Source: Arthrobacter sp. UNC362MFTsu5.1
GTDB taxonomy: Bacteria; Actinomycetota; Actinomycetes; Actinomycetales; Micrococcaceae
Assembly (NCBI RefSeq): GCF_000685965.1
Contig: NZ_JMLE01000012.1
Location: forward strand, 62,001 to 126,000
Length of the DNA stretch: 64,000 bases
Direction of reading: 5' to 3'
Below the pieces are notes generated by a model. It saw only the letters and a list, made by a program, of their open reading frames with translations, was not told where the DNA came from and searched no databases. Shown here one piece after another: positions 17,430 to 25,835 of this stretch (its first letter is position 1; each line of letters opens with the position of its first letter). The translations under genes were made by a program, and so were the position numbers.

Positions 17430-19510
17430 GATGCTGCTCCGTTCAGGGAAAGGTTCGCTGGATCTCGACGGGCCCGATCACCGGTGGCCCGGGCCCGCTC
17501 ACCGGTGGCGCCGGCGGCCAGTGCAGCGGCCACGCGCTGGGCGGCGTCGTACCCGCTCTTCACGGCGTTGGAGGCGATGGCCGGGGTCTGGTCCACCACC
17601 GTTCCGGCGAGGGTCACGGGAACCCCGGCCGCGAAGCTCAGTGCGGCATCGCGCTCGCGGGCCGGCATGGCGCCGTCCAGCGGGGCAACCGAGCGGGAGA
17701 CCAGCAGGGGCCCCGGGGCGTCCAGCCACTCGCCGCTGCTGAGCCGGACGCGGCCGCCGTCGTACTCTTCGATGGAGCTGCCCAGCCGGATCCGGACCCG
17801 CGGGTTCTGCTCCAGCCGGGGCACTGCCAGGATCTTGGCGCGGCGGCCGGACTCCGGCGCGATGACCTCCTGCGGCCCCACCAGCAGCACGGCGGCGCCG
17901 CGGTCCGCCAGGGTGTCCGCCACGCTCATGGCCACGGAGTCGGCGCCCCAGATGGTCACTGCCGCGGGGACTTCGCCGGCGGCAGCACCGCTGTCGAGGA
18001 CGCCGGGGTGGGCGGCGAGCCATTCGCGCACGTCCGTGACGTTCGGGGAATCTCCGCCGGTGAACCCGGCAGCCGGGCGCAGCCCGCCCGTAGCCAGCAC
18101 GACGGCGTCGGCGCCGGTTTCGCGGACCAGCGCGGCGACGTCGTTCGTGTCTACGTGCGTGCCCGGCCGGACGTCGACGCCGAGCCGGGCGTTCTCGGCC
18201 GCCGACCATTCGGCGAAACGGTGGAAGTCCGGGGTGGACTTCATCCGCTCGGCGAGGGCGAACTGGCCGCCGGGGCGGGCGCCGTCGTCGAGCACTGTCA
18301 CCTGCGCGCCGGCTTCGGCGAGTTCACGGGCCGCGGTGAGGCCTGCGGGGCCGGCTCCCACCACCACAACACGGGACCCGTCACGGACGGCGGGCGTGGG
18401 GACGGGGACGCGGGAGCGGCCCACGGCCGGGTTGACGGTGCAGGTCACCTGGCCGAGTCCCAGGTTGTCGATGCAGACGTTGCAGGCGATGCACGGGCGG
18501 TAGCGTCCGCCGTGCAGGACGCCGCCCACAAAGGCGGGGTCGGCGTGGATGGCGCGGGCCAGGCTGACGAAGTCGCAGGTGCCGTCGCGGAGGACCTCTT
18601 CAATGATGGCCGGGGAGTTCAGCCGGCCGGCCATGCCCAGGGGGAGGCCGAACTGCCGGTAGGCCTTGGCGTAGTCGGCCAGGATGCCCGGCTTCCATTC
18701 GCCTGACTGGACGATCCATTCACCCGCCTCGTAGCTGCCGGCGGAGATGTCCAGGAAGTCGAGGCGCTCGAGGTGGGCCTTGGCGATGATGGCCAGCTGC
18801 TGCCCTGCGGTGATGCCGTCCGCCGGCCCCTCAACCACGGAGACGCGCATGCCGATGATGGCATCGGGGGCCTCCTTCCTGACTTCGTCGATCACCAGGT
18901 TCATGAAGTGTTCCGGGGCGGCGAATTCGTCGGTGCGGTGGTTGGAGATCGGGGACATGAACTGGTGGATCAGGTAGCCGTGGGCGCCGTGGATGTTGAT
19001 GACGTCGAAGCCGGCGTCCACCGCGCGGCGGGCGGCCTGTCCGTAGGCCGCCACGAGGTCGCGGCATTCCCCGGCGGTCAGTTCCCGCGGCACCTCGCCG
19101 CCGGCCACCTCGCACGGCACCGGTGACGGCGCCAGGTTCTTGTATCCGGACACCGCGGCCTGCGCCGTACGGCCGCCGTGGTTGATTTCGACGGCGGCGA
19201 GCGCGCCCTCGGCGTGCAGGGCGTCGGTAAGTTTGCGCAGGCCAGGGACCATGGCGTCGGTGTGCAGGCCCAGCTGGTGGGTGCGGCCCTTGCCGTCGGC
19301 GCGGACGTAGGTGGCTTCGGTGGTCACCAGGCCCAGGCCGGCCTTGGCACGGGTGACCAGGTAGTCGATGTACTGCTCCGTGATGCGGCCGTCAGTGGTG
19401 CCGTAATTGCGTTCCATCGGGGCGGACGCGAGGCGGTTCCGGAGGGTCCGCGGAGTGCGGCCGTTGCGGCCGAGGGTCAGCGGCAGGGCTGCGTAGCGTT
19501 CGGTGGTCAT
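17426..19510 (-). CDS. NADH:flavin oxidoreductase with FAD domain (2,4-dienoyl-CoA reductase-like)
   Basis: A 694-residue enzyme of the Old Yellow Enzyme family with a fused FAD/NAD domain. Residues 1-350 are the FMN TIM barrel (NHGGRTAQAA, INIHGAHGYLIHQF). The iron-sulfur motif CIACNVCIDNLG then TCTVNP follows near residue 345, giving four Cys for a 4Fe-4S cluster. Residues 380-690 contain VVVGAGPAGLTAAREL. Relatives reduce 2,4-dienoyl-CoA, trimethylamine, bile acids or N-methylproline betaine. ATG has AGGGAAGACGA upstream. It overlaps the isomerase gene by 4 bases and follows the Gfo/Idh/MocA gene by 9. Confidence 0.8.
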   Translation of the reverse strand: MTTERYAALPLTLGRNGRTPRTLRNRLASAPMERNYGTTDGRITEQYIDYLVTRAKAGLGLVTTEATYVRADGKGRTHQLGLHTDAMVPGLRKLTDALHAEGALAAVEINHGGRTAQAAVSGYKNLAPSPVPCEVAGGEVPRELTAGECRDLVAAYGQAARRAVDAGFDVINIHGAHGYLIHQFMSPISNHRTDEFAAPEHFMNLVIDEVRKEAPDAIIGMRVSVVEGPADGITAGQQLAIIAKAHLERLDFLDISAGSYEAGEWIVQSGEWKPGILADYAKAYRQFGLPLGMAGRLNSPAIIEEVLRDGTCDFVSLARAIHADPAFVGGVLHGGRYRPCIACNVCIDNLGLGQVTCTVNPAVGRSRVPVPTPAVRDGSRVVVVGAGPAGLTAARELAEAGAQVTVLDDGARPGGQFALAERMKSTPDFHRFAEWSAAENARLGVDVRPGTHVDTNDVAALVRETGADAVVLATGGLRPAAGFTGGDSPNVTDVREWLAAHPGVLDSGAAAGEVPAAVTIWGADSVAMSVADTLADRGAAVLLVGPQEVIAPESGRRAKILAVPRLEQNPRVRIRLGSSIEEYDGGRVRLSSGEWLDAPGPLLVSRSVAPLDGAMPARERDAALSFAAGVPVTLAGTVVDQTPAIASNAVKSGYDAAQRVAAALAAGATGERARATGDRARRDPANLSLNGAAS

Positions 19511-19519
19511 TCGTCTTCC

Positions 19520-20689
19520 CTAACGTGCTGCCGGAATGCGGCTGGTTGGTTGGGCTGCCGGGGCTTCCGGCGGGGCGGGCTGGCCGGTGATGGCCAGCTG
19601 GTCCACCGCGGCGAAGCGGACGGGGACGCCGGTGCGGGAGGATTCGTACACGGCCAGCAGGATGCGCAGCGCCTTGGTGGCGTCCTGGCCGGTGATGGCC
19701 GGCTCGGTGCCTTTTTCCAGTGCGGCCACGAAGTCGCGGACCTGGCTGGTGTGGTGCGGGATGAGCTGGCCGTTGATGGTGGCCAGGTCCACGTTGGGGC
19801 GGATGCCGGCGGGGTGGACGGCTTCAGTGGTGATGGTTTCGCCGACTGCCCAGAGGTCCACCCGGCCGTCGCTGCCCTCCGGAAACTCGGTGAGGGACGC
19901 GGTGGCACCGGTCTCGCCGGTGATCCGGATCTGCACGCCCAGGCTGGGCGAGACCGCCGTCGAGGCCTCCAGCGTTGCCATGGCTCCGGAAGTGAAGGTC
20001 AGGACCGCCGTGGCGGAGTCCTCCACCTCGATGTTGGCGCCGTGCTTGTAGCTGTTGATCTTGCCGTACACCTCGGCGATATCCCCCATGAACCACTGCA
20101 GCAGGTCGATGTAGTGGATGGCCTGGGTCATCAGCACACCGCCGCCGTCGTTGGCCCAGGTCCCCCGCCACGCGTCCCTGGAGTAGTACTCCGGTTCGCG
20201 GTGGAGCATCACCGAGCACTGGCCCATGACGGGGCGGCCCAGGGTGCCGTCGTCGATCGCTGCCCGGATCCGCTGGGCGCCCGGCCAGAAGCGGCGCTGG
20301 AAGAGCACGCCCAGCTTCACTCCGGCGTCGGCACACGCCGCGGCCATCCGCCCGGCCGAGGGCAGGTCCGTGGCGATCGGCTTCTCGCAGAGCACGTGGA
20401 CGCCGGCCGCTGCCGACTGCAGCACCACCTCCTCGTGGGTGGGGTGCGGCGTGCAGACCGAGATGATGTCCACGCCGAGATCCAGCAGCTCGCCCACCGT
20501 ATTCACGGCGTTCGGCACATCCCACGTCTCCGCCGTGGCACGGGCCCGGTCCAGGTCGATGTCGCAGACCCCGACGATCCGGACGTTGTCCAGGGCGCCG
20601 AAGGCCTCGAGATGGTTGCGGGAGATGGCGCCGCAGCCAACGATGCCGACGCGGAAGATGCGGGCGGGTGCGGATGCTGATGGAGTCAC
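19520..20689 (-). CDS. Gfo/Idh/MocA-family oxidoreductase
   Basis: A 389-residue NAD(P)-dependent dehydrogenase with N-terminal Rossmann motif VGIVGCGAIS at 14-23, the conserved CEKPIATDL loop near 98-106 holding the catalytic Lys, and DLLQWFMGDI in the C-terminal domain. The family oxidises hydroxyl groups of sugars, inositols and similar ring polyols. Start is GTG at 20689 with no strong ribosome site. It opens the tightly packed run of oxidoreductases that extends down to 13881, 71 bp after the transporter gene. Confidence 0.85.
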   Translation of the reverse strand: MTPSASAPARIFRVGIVGCGAISRNHLEAFGALDNVRIVGVCDIDLDRARATAETWDVPNAVNTVGELLDLGVDIISVCTPHPTHEEVVLQSAAAGVHVLCEKPIATDLPSAGRMAAACADAGVKLGVLFQRRFWPGAQRIRAAIDDGTLGRPVMGQCSVMLHREPEYYSRDAWRGTWANDGGGVLMTQAIHYIDLLQWFMGDIAEVYGKINSYKHGANIEVEDSATAVLTFTSGAMATLEASTAVSPSLGVQIRITGETGATASLTEFPEGSDGRVDLWAVGETITTEAVHPAGIRPNVDLATINGQLIPHHTSQVRDFVAALEKGTEPAITGQDATKALRILLAVYESSRTGVPVRFAAVDQLAITGQPAPPEAPAAQPTSRIPAAR

Positions 20690-20760
20690 GGGAGAATCAA
20701 CTTTCTGGTGCGTGGGCGGTGCTGGGCCGGCAAACGGTGCTGGAGGCTACCCGGCGGGCG

Positions 20761-22173
20761 CTAGGCGGAAACGCGGCGCTTGCGGGGCAGTCCGAGTTCT
20801 TCGAGCGGGGTCTTATGGGTTTCCCTCGCCGTGGCGATGGCGATCGCGGATACCACCAGGCAGACCACCGTGAAGCTCGCCACCGGGATCCAGCCGCCGG
20901 GGCCTGGCTGGGCGAGCATCGTGGCGATGACGGGGGCGAAGCCGGTGAGGATCAGGCCCACCTGGCTGCCGATGGCCATCCCCGAGTAGCGGACCGGGGC
21001 GGGGAACATCTCGGGGAAGAAGACCGTCCAGACGCCGTTCCAGCAGGAGTAGAACACGGACATGTTCAAGAACCCGAAGACGAAGATCAGGGGAACGTTG
21101 TGCTCGCTGATCGCCCAGAAGTAGCCGAACGAGGTGACAGCGCAGCCGAGAGCGCCCACCAGCAGCACCTTCTTGCGGCCGAACTTGTCCGAAATGATGC
21201 CGGCCAGCGGGATGGTGAACATGGACAGGCCGATGGTGACGGCGTTGACCGTGAGCATCAGCGTCCGGTCCAGCCCGATGGAGCTGCCCGTGGCGTAGGC
21301 CAGGGCGTAGACAGTGAAGGTGGTCTGCATGACGGAGAACAGCATGACGAGGGCAACCCGCAGGACGTCACGCCACTGGGTCTTCAGGACCTCGGCCGCC
21401 GGGATGCCCTTCGGCTTGCCCGGATCCACGGCTTCTTCGAAGACCGGCGGGTCCTCCAGGCGGGTGCGGATCCAGTAAGCGACGCCGAGGACCACAACGG
21501 AGAGCCAGAACGGGATACGCCAGCCCCAGCTGAGCAACTGGTCTTCGGGAAGGGCGGCCAGCGGAATGAAGACCACCGTGGACAGCACCATGCCGGAGGC
21601 GTAGCCGGTCATCACGAAGCTGGTGAAGAAGCCGCGGCGGCCCTCCGGGGAGTGCTCCATGGTGAGCGTTGACGCGCCGGCGGCTTCCGCGCCGGCGGAG
21701 AAGCCCTGCGCCAGGCGGCCGACCAGCAGCAGTGCGGTGGCCCAGTAGCCGATCTGCCCGTAGGTGGGGAGGAAGCCGATGCCGATGGACGCGACTCCCA
21801 TGATCACCAGCGTGATCATGAGGGCCTGTTTCCGGCCCACCTTGTCACCGAAGTGGCTCATCACGATGCCGCCCAGCGGCCGGGCCAGGTAGCCGACGCC
21901 GAAGGTTGCCATCGCTCCGAGCAGTGCCACGACGGGGTCGCCGCCGGGGAAGAAGATCTTGGGGAAAACGAGGGCTGCGGCGGTGCCGTAGATGAAGAAG
22001 TCGTAGTACTCCAGGGTGGAACCCAGGAATGAAGCCAGTGCCGCTTTCCTGGGCATCTTGGCCGGGTGGTTCGCTGCCGGACGGCTTTCCTGGTTGTCCT
22101 GGTTCAGGACGTCGGATTCCAGGACGGCGGTGCTCCGGACGTCTCCTGCCGGGGGTTGCTGGGCATGTCCCAT
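20761..22173 (-). CDS. MFS transporter, MHS (metabolite:H+ symporter) family
   Basis: A 470-residue, 12-helix permease. The MHS hallmarks are present: FLGSTLEYYDFFIYG near residue 48, GDKVGRKQA in the loop after helix 2, RLAQGFSAGAEAAGAS, and a second DKFGRKK loop. Relatives carry shikimate, alpha-ketoglutarate, proline/betaine or aromatic acids with protons. ATG is preceded by GAGGAG. A candidate promoter lies about 140 bp upstream. As first gene of the operon it probably imports the substrate of the downstream oxidoreductases. A close paralogue is at 38327. Confidence 0.85.
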   Translation of the reverse strand: MGHAQQPPAGDVRSTAVLESDVLNQDNQESRPAANHPAKMPRKAALASFLGSTLEYYDFFIYGTAAALVFPKIFFPGGDPVVALLGAMATFGVGYLARPLGGIVMSHFGDKVGRKQALMITLVIMGVASIGIGFLPTYGQIGYWATALLLVGRLAQGFSAGAEAAGASTLTMEHSPEGRRGFFTSFVMTGYASGMVLSTVVFIPLAALPEDQLLSWGWRIPFWLSVVVLGVAYWIRTRLEDPPVFEEAVDPGKPKGIPAAEVLKTQWRDVLRVALVMLFSVMQTTFTVYALAYATGSSIGLDRTLMLTVNAVTIGLSMFTIPLAGIISDKFGRKKVLLVGALGCAVTSFGYFWAISEHNVPLIFVFGFLNMSVFYSCWNGVWTVFFPEMFPAPVRYSGMAIGSQVGLILTGFAPVIATMLAQPGPGGWIPVASFTVVCLVVSAIAIATARETHKTPLEELGLPRKRRVSA

Positions 22174-22307
22174 AGTGTCTCCTCATCGAGTGTCACGGGT
22201 TAAGGGTGGTGGGGCCGCCGCCACATTGCGGTGGCACGTTCCGTAAGAGTTTTTGGGGCCGGGAGCCTCCGCCGGCCGGCCGGCGGTGGTGTGGATCCCT
22301 GAACAAA

Positions 22308-22335
22308 ACTGTATGAGCGGCATCACAGATGTCAG
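22308..22335 (-). promoter_or_regulatory. candidate sigma-70-type promoter for the catabolic operon
   Basis: Read on the minus strand, CTGACA (22335-22330) and TACAGT (22313-22308) are separated by 16 bases, matching 5/6 and 4/6 of the housekeeping consensus. It lies between the IclR gene and the MHS transporter it would drive. A perfect palindrome CCGCCGGCCGGCCGGCGG at 22269-22286 sits in the leader. Confidence 0.45.
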
Positions 22336-22410
22336 CGGCAAATCCCATTCAACGGGACGCCCGGCATCGGATAGCACCACAGGACGGCACCAGGGGCGGG
22401 CGGGATCTGG

Positions 22411-23241
22411 CTAGATCTTCGCGGCCCGGTCCCCTGCGGCCTGGCGGCCCGGCTCGAGCCATGGCCTGGTGCCGTAGGGCCGGCGCTCGGCACCCATGGT
22501 CCGGGAGAGGCCGCGGCCGGCGGCCACCAGCACGGGCAGGATCAGCTGGGGCTTCTCTTCAGCGGTAGGAACGACGACGGCGATGGCACCGATCACGCTG
22601 TTGCCCTCGCCGAACACCGGTACGGAGTAGGCGGTGTTTTCGGGGACCAGGACGCCGGCCAGCCGGACATAGCCCCGCTCCCGGATGAGGGCCAGGTGCG
22701 CGCGGATCTTCACGGGATCCGTTTCCGTGTTGGGCGTGGTCTTCTCCAGCGGGCCGGCCAGGAAGCGCTCCTGGACGTGGCGGGGCATGTGGGCCATCAT
22801 GGCGAGGCCCGAGGAGGTGTTGTGGATGTCGAGCCGCCCGGCGACGTCGGCAAGGTTCAGCACTGTGCCGTGCCGGTCAAGGCGTTCGAGGTACAGGACG
22901 CTTCCGGACTCGACGTCGGGGACGGACAGCGAGACGTTCTCGCGGACGGCTGCGTGGACACCTTCCAGGAAGGGAAGCCCGCGGCGCCGGAATTCTTCGA
23001 GGGGGTTGCTGCGTGAGGCAAGCTCCCACATTTTGACACCCACGCCGTAGTCCCCGGTGGCGCCGCGGTTGAGCAGACCGCTGTCGACGAGGTCGTTGGC
23101 CAGGCGGTGCGCGGTGCTGCTGGACATGCCGGTGAGGCGGACCAGCTCCGCGAGCGTCAAACGCGGTTGCCCCCGGGAGAAGGCATCCAGGATCTTCACC
23201 ACCCGCTGGATGACGGACTCCCCCGATGCGGAGTTCGCCAT
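22411..23241 (-). CDS. IclR-family transcriptional regulator
   Basis: A 276-residue regulator. The N-terminal winged helix is at about 12-75 (VVKILDAFSRGQPRLTLAELVRL, then STAHRLANDLVDSGLL). The C-terminal effector domain carries GLAMMAHMPRHV and a closing segment with IGAIAVVVP. ATG at 23241 has GGGAGGAACC directly before it; upstream in-frame codons are not needed. It sits between the MHS-transporter operon and the divergent LysR gene and probably controls one or both catabolic operons in response to a carboxylate or aromatic effector, as is usual in the family. Confidence 0.85.
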   Translation of the reverse strand: MANSASGESVIQRVVKILDAFSRGQPRLTLAELVRLTGMSSSTAHRLANDLVDSGLLNRGATGDYGVGVKMWELASRSNPLEEFRRRGLPFLEGVHAAVRENVSLSVPDVESGSVLYLERLDRHGTVLNLADVAGRLDIHNTSSGLAMMAHMPRHVQERFLAGPLEKTTPNTETDPVKIRAHLALIRERGYVRLAGVLVPENTAYSVPVFGEGNSVIGAIAVVVPTAEEKPQLILPVLVAAGRGLSRTMGAERRPYGTRPWLEPGRQAAGDRAAKI

Positions 23242-23419
23242 GGTTCCTCCCGGTTGTGCCAGCTTTTCTCCTGCCAATATATCCCTGCCGCGAAAGGACG
23301 GCGGTCCGGTGGAGGCAGCCCGTGGAAGTAGCCTAGGGGTGGGCGGGCCTGCACCTGGCGACAGCCGCGGAGGCACGCATCAGGAGCACGCATCAGGGAA
23401 CATTGCGGGGAGGAACAAC

Positions 23420-24343
23420 GTGGAGCTGCGGCAGATCGAGGCTTTCCTGGCTGTGGCCGAGGAACTGCACTTTGGCCGCGCCGCCCACCGGCTTCGCATG
23501 GCGCAGTCCCCGCTAAGCCAGACGATCAAGAAGCTGGAGAAGAGCCTCGGGGCCGACCTTTTCGAACGAAACACAAGGGCCGTCTCGCTGACCACCGCCG
23601 GCTACGCCTTCCTGCCGCACGCACGGAAAATCCTGGAGGAGCTGGATCTGGCGCGGCGGGCCGCCACGGCGGACAGCGGCGAAGTGTACGGCCGGCTCAG
23701 CATCGGCTTCTCCGGAGCACTCAACCATAGGACCCTCCCCCCGCTCACCCGGGCACTGCGCAGCAGCTACCCGCATCTGGACCTGACCCTCAGCGGCGGA
23801 CTGCTCACCCAGGATGCCCTGGACCAGCTCCGTAACGGGTCCCTGGATCTGTCCTTCATCGGGCTGCCGGTGGATGCTCCTTCCCTGGCCACCCGACGCA
23901 TTGCCGTGGAGCCGCTGGGCGCTGCACTTCCGGTGGACCATCCGCTGGCCGGCCGGCCACAGATTGCCCTGGCCGACCTGGCAGCCGACGGCTTCGTCAC
24001 CATGCCCGCAGCGCAGGGGTCCACGTTGCGGGAGTCCGTGTTCTCGGCGTGCACGGCTGCCGGGTTCCGGCCCCGCGTGGTGCAGGAGGTGTCCGATCCC
24101 TACACGGCCCTTTCCCTGGTGGCCGGCGGTGTGGGCGTCAGCCTGATGCCCGACTCCATGGCCGGAATCATGCCCGGCGGCACGGTCTTCATCCCGCTTT
24201 CCGGCGCGGTGCCGCTGCTGGAGTCCGGGATCGCCTGGAATCCGGACCTCATGTCGCCGGCCCTCAAGCTGGCACTTGAACTGGCGGATTCCGTGCTGCC
24301 CACGCCGCCTCGCCAGGATCTCCGTACCGCTCAGCACCGCTGA
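23420..24343 (+). CDS. LysR-family transcriptional regulator
   Basis: A 307-residue regulator. The N-terminal helix-turn-helix is at 1-60 (LRQIEAFLAVAEELHFGRAAHRL, QSPLSQTIKKLE), followed by the periplasmic-binding-like effector domain (SIGFSGALNHRTLPPL). This arrangement fits the CatR/BenM/AlsR-like subgroup. The start is GTG at 23420 with GGGGAGGAAC upstream; a longer frame to 23057 runs through the divergent IclR gene and is rejected. It precedes the YCII-alcohol dehydrogenase-flavoprotein operon in the same direction, 110 bp away, and likely activates it. The 178-bp space to the IclR gene holds both promoters. Confidence 0.85.
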   Translation: MELRQIEAFLAVAEELHFGRAAHRLRMAQSPLSQTIKKLEKSLGADLFERNTRAVSLTTAGYAFLPHARKILEELDLARRAATADSGEVYGRLSIGFSGALNHRTLPPLTRALRSSYPHLDLTLSGGLLTQDALDQLRNGSLDLSFIGLPVDAPSLATRRIAVEPLGAALPVDHPLAGRPQIALADLAADGFVTMPAAQGSTLRESVFSACTAAGFRPRVVQEVSDPYTALSLVAGGVGVSLMPDSMAGIMPGGTVFIPLSGAVPLLESGIAWNPDLMSPALKLALELADSVLPTPPRQDLRTAQHR

Positions 24344-24344
24344 T

Positions 24345-24369
24345 GACTATGTAGTTGTCTCACATAGTC
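24345..24369. promoter_or_regulatory. candidate operator: 8-bp inverted repeat
   Basis: GACTATGT and ACATAGTC form perfect 8-bp arms around 9 bases, immediately after the LysR stop and about 85 bp before the YCII start. A possible -35 (TTGTCT, 24355) and -10 (AATAAG, 24378) with 17-bp spacing overlap it, so a bound regulator would meet the promoter. It could instead act as a weak transcription stop for the LysR gene. Confidence 0.4.
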
Positions 24370-24453
24370 CCAGACCGAATAAGTGTTGGACACGTCTCAA
24401 TCCCGCTCCCACGATGGAAGGACACCAATTACTCAACGAAGAGGACAACGCCC

Positions 24454-24750
24454 ATGGCAACTTTCGCCGTCACCTACGCCTACTCCGACGCCACGGCCGG
24501 CGAGCGCGATGAGCACCGGCCACGCCACGTTGAATTCCTGAAGTCGCAGTTCGACGACGGCCGGCTGCTGACGAGCGGCCCCTTCGGCTCCGGGGAATCA
24601 CCCGGAGCCCTGCTGATCCTCAAAGGCGATTCCAAGGCCGACGTCGAAGCACTGATGGACCTGGATCCGTTCTTCAGCAACAACCTCATCGAAGAACGGA
24701 CCATCCGGCAATGGAACATCTTCTTCGGCGCCGAACGCGTGGACGCCTGA
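24454..24750 (+). CDS. YCII-related domain protein
   Basis: A 98-residue protein of the YCII family, a dimeric alpha-beta barrel of the ferredoxin-like type. Seen: the N-terminal strand MATFAVTYAYSD, HRPRHVEFLKSQFDDGRLL with the conserved His, and SGPFGSGESPGALLIL. Family members are small lyase/isomerase-like proteins, several with ring-opening or muconolactone-like context. The ATG at 24454 follows GAGGACAACGCCC. The stop overlaps the next ATG by one base (TGATG), so it is translationally coupled to the alcohol dehydrogenase. Confidence 0.75.
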   Translation: MATFAVTYAYSDATAGERDEHRPRHVEFLKSQFDDGRLLTSGPFGSGESPGALLILKGDSKADVEALMDLDPFFSNNLIEERTIRQWNIFFGAERVDA

Positions 24751-25835
24751 TGCTGACCGCCCGCACTGTTGCCAGGGAAACCATCAGTTACGAGGAAGTG
24801 GCCGAGCCTGTCCTGGAGCAGGGCCGCGCCCTGGTCCGGATCCACCACGTCACGCTCTGCGGCACTGACCTCCATATCTGGGAGGACGACTACCCGGCCG
24901 AACTGCCGGTGGTCCAGGGTCACGAGTTCTCCGGCGTCGTCGAAGCAATCGGCCACAACGCTGCCGGCATCCGGACCGGGGACAGGGTTGCCGTCAGCCC
25001 GATGACGTACTGCGGAACCTGCCGGCCATGCTTGCAGGGCAGGTTCAACGTCTGCCGCAATATCAGTTGCATCGGCTGCTATTCCGACGGCGCCCTGGTG
25101 GAAGTGCTCAGCGTCCCGGTGGACAAGCTGTGCCCGGTTCCCGAGGGCCTGGCGCTGGAACTGGCCGCCATGGCCGAGCCCGCCTCCATCGCCATGCAGG
25201 CCGTGAACCGCGGCCGCCCCGCTGCCGGGGAAACCGCGCTCGTCCTGGGCAGCGGCCCCATCGGGCTGCTCGCCACCCTGTACCTGACCGACCTGGGCGT
25301 GGACGTGGTCTGCGCTGACACGGAGGCTGACCGCCTGGAGCTGGCACGCGCCTTCGGAGCTGTGGACACGCTGCTGGTTGACCCCGCCGCCTGCTTCCCC
25401 GACGCCGAACAGGCGGCGCGGCTGGGGCGGCTGACCGAGGGCTACGGCCCCGGCCTGGTGCTGGAGGCAACCGGTGCGCCGTCCTCGCTGGAGAACGCCA
25501 TACGCCTCGTGGCCGGAGCCGGCCGTATCGTCCAGGTGGGCATTTCAGCGCGCTCGGCCACGGTATCCATGAAGGACATTCCGTTCAAGGAACTGGACCT
25601 GCTGGGCAGCCGGAACAGCCTCAACCTGATCCCCGGCGGACTGGCCCTCCTGGCGCGCCATCCGGACCAGGCCAGGGCCCTCATGACGCACCGTTTCGGC
25701 TTCGCGGACCTGCAGCAGGCCTACGAATTGATGCGCAGCCGGACTGAGAAGGTGGGCAAGATCCTCATCGAGATGCCGGCCGCCCTGGGCTCAGGCACCG
25801 GACCGGAAACGGCATTCGCGGGGGCGCCGGCATGA
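24750..25835 (+). CDS. zinc-dependent alcohol dehydrogenase (MDR family)
   Basis: A 361-residue medium-chain dehydrogenase. Catalytic zinc ligands are in LCGTDLH and GHEFSG. The structural zinc lobe is present as YCGTCRPC followed by NVCRN. The NAD site is LVLGSGPIGLLA. The overall form fits threonine/sorbitol dehydrogenase-like enzymes acting on polyols or hydroxy acids. It overlaps YCII by one base and the downstream flavoprotein by four, so all three form one operon. Confidence 0.85.
   Translation: MLTARTVARETISYEEVAEPVLEQGRALVRIHHVTLCGTDLHIWEDDYPAELPVVQGHEFSGVVEAIGHNAAGIRTGDRVAVSPMTYCGTCRPCLQGRFNVCRNISCIGCYSDGALVEVLSVPVDKLCPVPEGLALELAAMAEPASIAMQAVNRGRPAAGETALVLGSGPIGLLATLYLTDLGVDVVCADTEADRLELARAFGAVDTLLVDPAACFPDAEQAARLGRLTEGYGPGLVLEATGAPSSLENAIRLVAGAGRIVQVGISARSATVSMKDIPFKELDLLGSRNSLNLIPGGLALLARHPDQARALMTHRFGFADLQQAYELMRSRTEKVGKILIEMPAALGSGTGPETAFAGAPA

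Noticed and set aside
22269..22286. Perfect 18-bp GC palindrome as a terminator of the IclR gene
   Set aside because: No T run and it lies downstream of the likely promoter of the next operon, so it is more likely a leader structure or chance in GC-rich DNA.
23057..23419. N-terminal extension of the LysR gene
   Set aside because: It would overlap the divergent IclR gene and its promoter; GTG at 23420 has a strong ribosome site and gives the standard LysR N-terminus.
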